From positions 36,769,243 through 36,833,242 of the forward strand of contig NC_054743.1 of NCBI RefSeq assembly GCF_018143015.1: a DNA stretch of 64,000 bases, read 5' to 3'. This document shows, piece by piece, positions 63,411 through 64,000 of this stretch. A program made the position numbers and the translations under genes. The stretch is from Lytechinus variegatus (lineage: Eukaryota > Echinodermata > Echinoidea > Temnopleuroida > Toxopneustidae). Every line of letters starts with the position of its first letter. Positions within the stretch are counted from its first letter, which is position 1. The notes under the pieces were generated by a model. The model was given only the letters and a program-made list of their open reading frames with translations, was not told the origin of the DNA and did no database searches.

Positions 63411-64000
63411 TCATATTTTTTCTAATACATGTACTTACATCGTTACATTAACCGTGGCATGTATATCTACAGAATAAAATAGTAACAACAAAATATAAAC
63501 AACATTAAAGAGATCCATCAAGGTGACTTGAAATATTGGGCAATTCCACGATAACACCGTGACATTTTACTCATTAAATGTGGAATACCAACAAACTATT
63601 TATCTTTTGAAAAAAATTGGATTATGTATCTATGACTCTAATCACAACTAACCGACAACAACAACAAAAATCTTTAACTTCATGCTAATTAATGAATTAT
63701 GCATAATTACAACTGTAACACCGTGACTCAAAATGGACATGCATTTTCTCGTACTTGATTCATTTAATAAACTCTGTGAAGTTACTGAACATTTTAAAAA
63801 GAGATTATGTTGTTGAGATACAGTAGAGACTTGACAGTAATAACCAAGTAGTTTATAGAAAAATAATCAATAAACATGACAATGATGATACATATTATAA
63901 ACAAATTCACTGTAACACCGTGACTGTAACACCGTGACTTCAGAACTGCATGTACAAAACGTATGTAGAATTTTCACATCATTCTTCCTTAACCTAAATA
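63411..64000. repeat. right edge with repeated TAACACCGTGAC motif
   Basis: GATAACACCGTGACATT at about 63552, TGTAACACCGTGACTCAA at about 63716, and two tandem TGTAACACCGTGACT at about 63910-63940. About 420 bp hold four exact TAACACCGTGAC words. The rest is AT-rich; no exon was seen. Confidence 0.6.

Overview
This window looks like nuclear DNA from a marine deuterostome, most likely a sea urchin or another echinoderm. That rests on a low gene density, spliced genes with GT..AG introns, a secreted single-domain C-type lectin, a TMEM135 orthologue close to the vertebrate protein, and an AT-rich background full of foldback elements, MITEs, tRNA-derived SINEs, (GAT)n, (TTCA)n and poly-G tracts. 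The species call is an inference. Nothing bacterial or viral was seen, and no operon structure applies.

Layout. 1-16 kb: two near-identical tRNA-Ser(UGA) genes (1705-1786 and 2050-2131), then about 14 kb with no supportable protein gene. It holds short TIR elements of several families, tetra- and trinucleotide arrays, and a SINE. 16.9-33.7 kb: the 5' part of a TMEM135 gene on the plus strand, with six successive coding steps and consistent splice phases. The first coding exon is present twice (16929-17072 and 23591-23734), both phase 0 and both 48 codons. The DNA between the two first exons is packed with transposons: a 1046-bp near-perfect palindrome, then a hAT-type element whose left end is split by a second, 584-bp palindrome, then a 779-bp hAT-like element. 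33.7-64 kb: either a very long TMEM135 intron 6 or intergenic DNA. It contains one complete two-exon C-type lectin gene on the minus strand (41407-42748) and many repeats: several foldbacks of one superfamily, a 355-bp tandem duplication later hit by a SINE, a 746-bp tandem duplication, a 157-bp tandem array, a second hAT-type element filled with pyrimidine-rich DNA (58154-59631), and two adjacent roughly 0.6-kb foldbacks at 61.5-62.7 kb.

How the genes relate. TMEM135 is a multipass membrane protein tied in vertebrates to peroxisomes and mitochondria. The lectin is a secreted protein with a signal peptide and one CTLD. No functional link is visible. If TMEM135 continues past the right edge, the lectin is an antisense gene nested in its intron. 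The most notable points are the duplicated TMEM135 first exon, the relic of a duplicated exon 5, the datable nested insertions, and a foldback superfamily that keeps an internal arm motif while its termini change.
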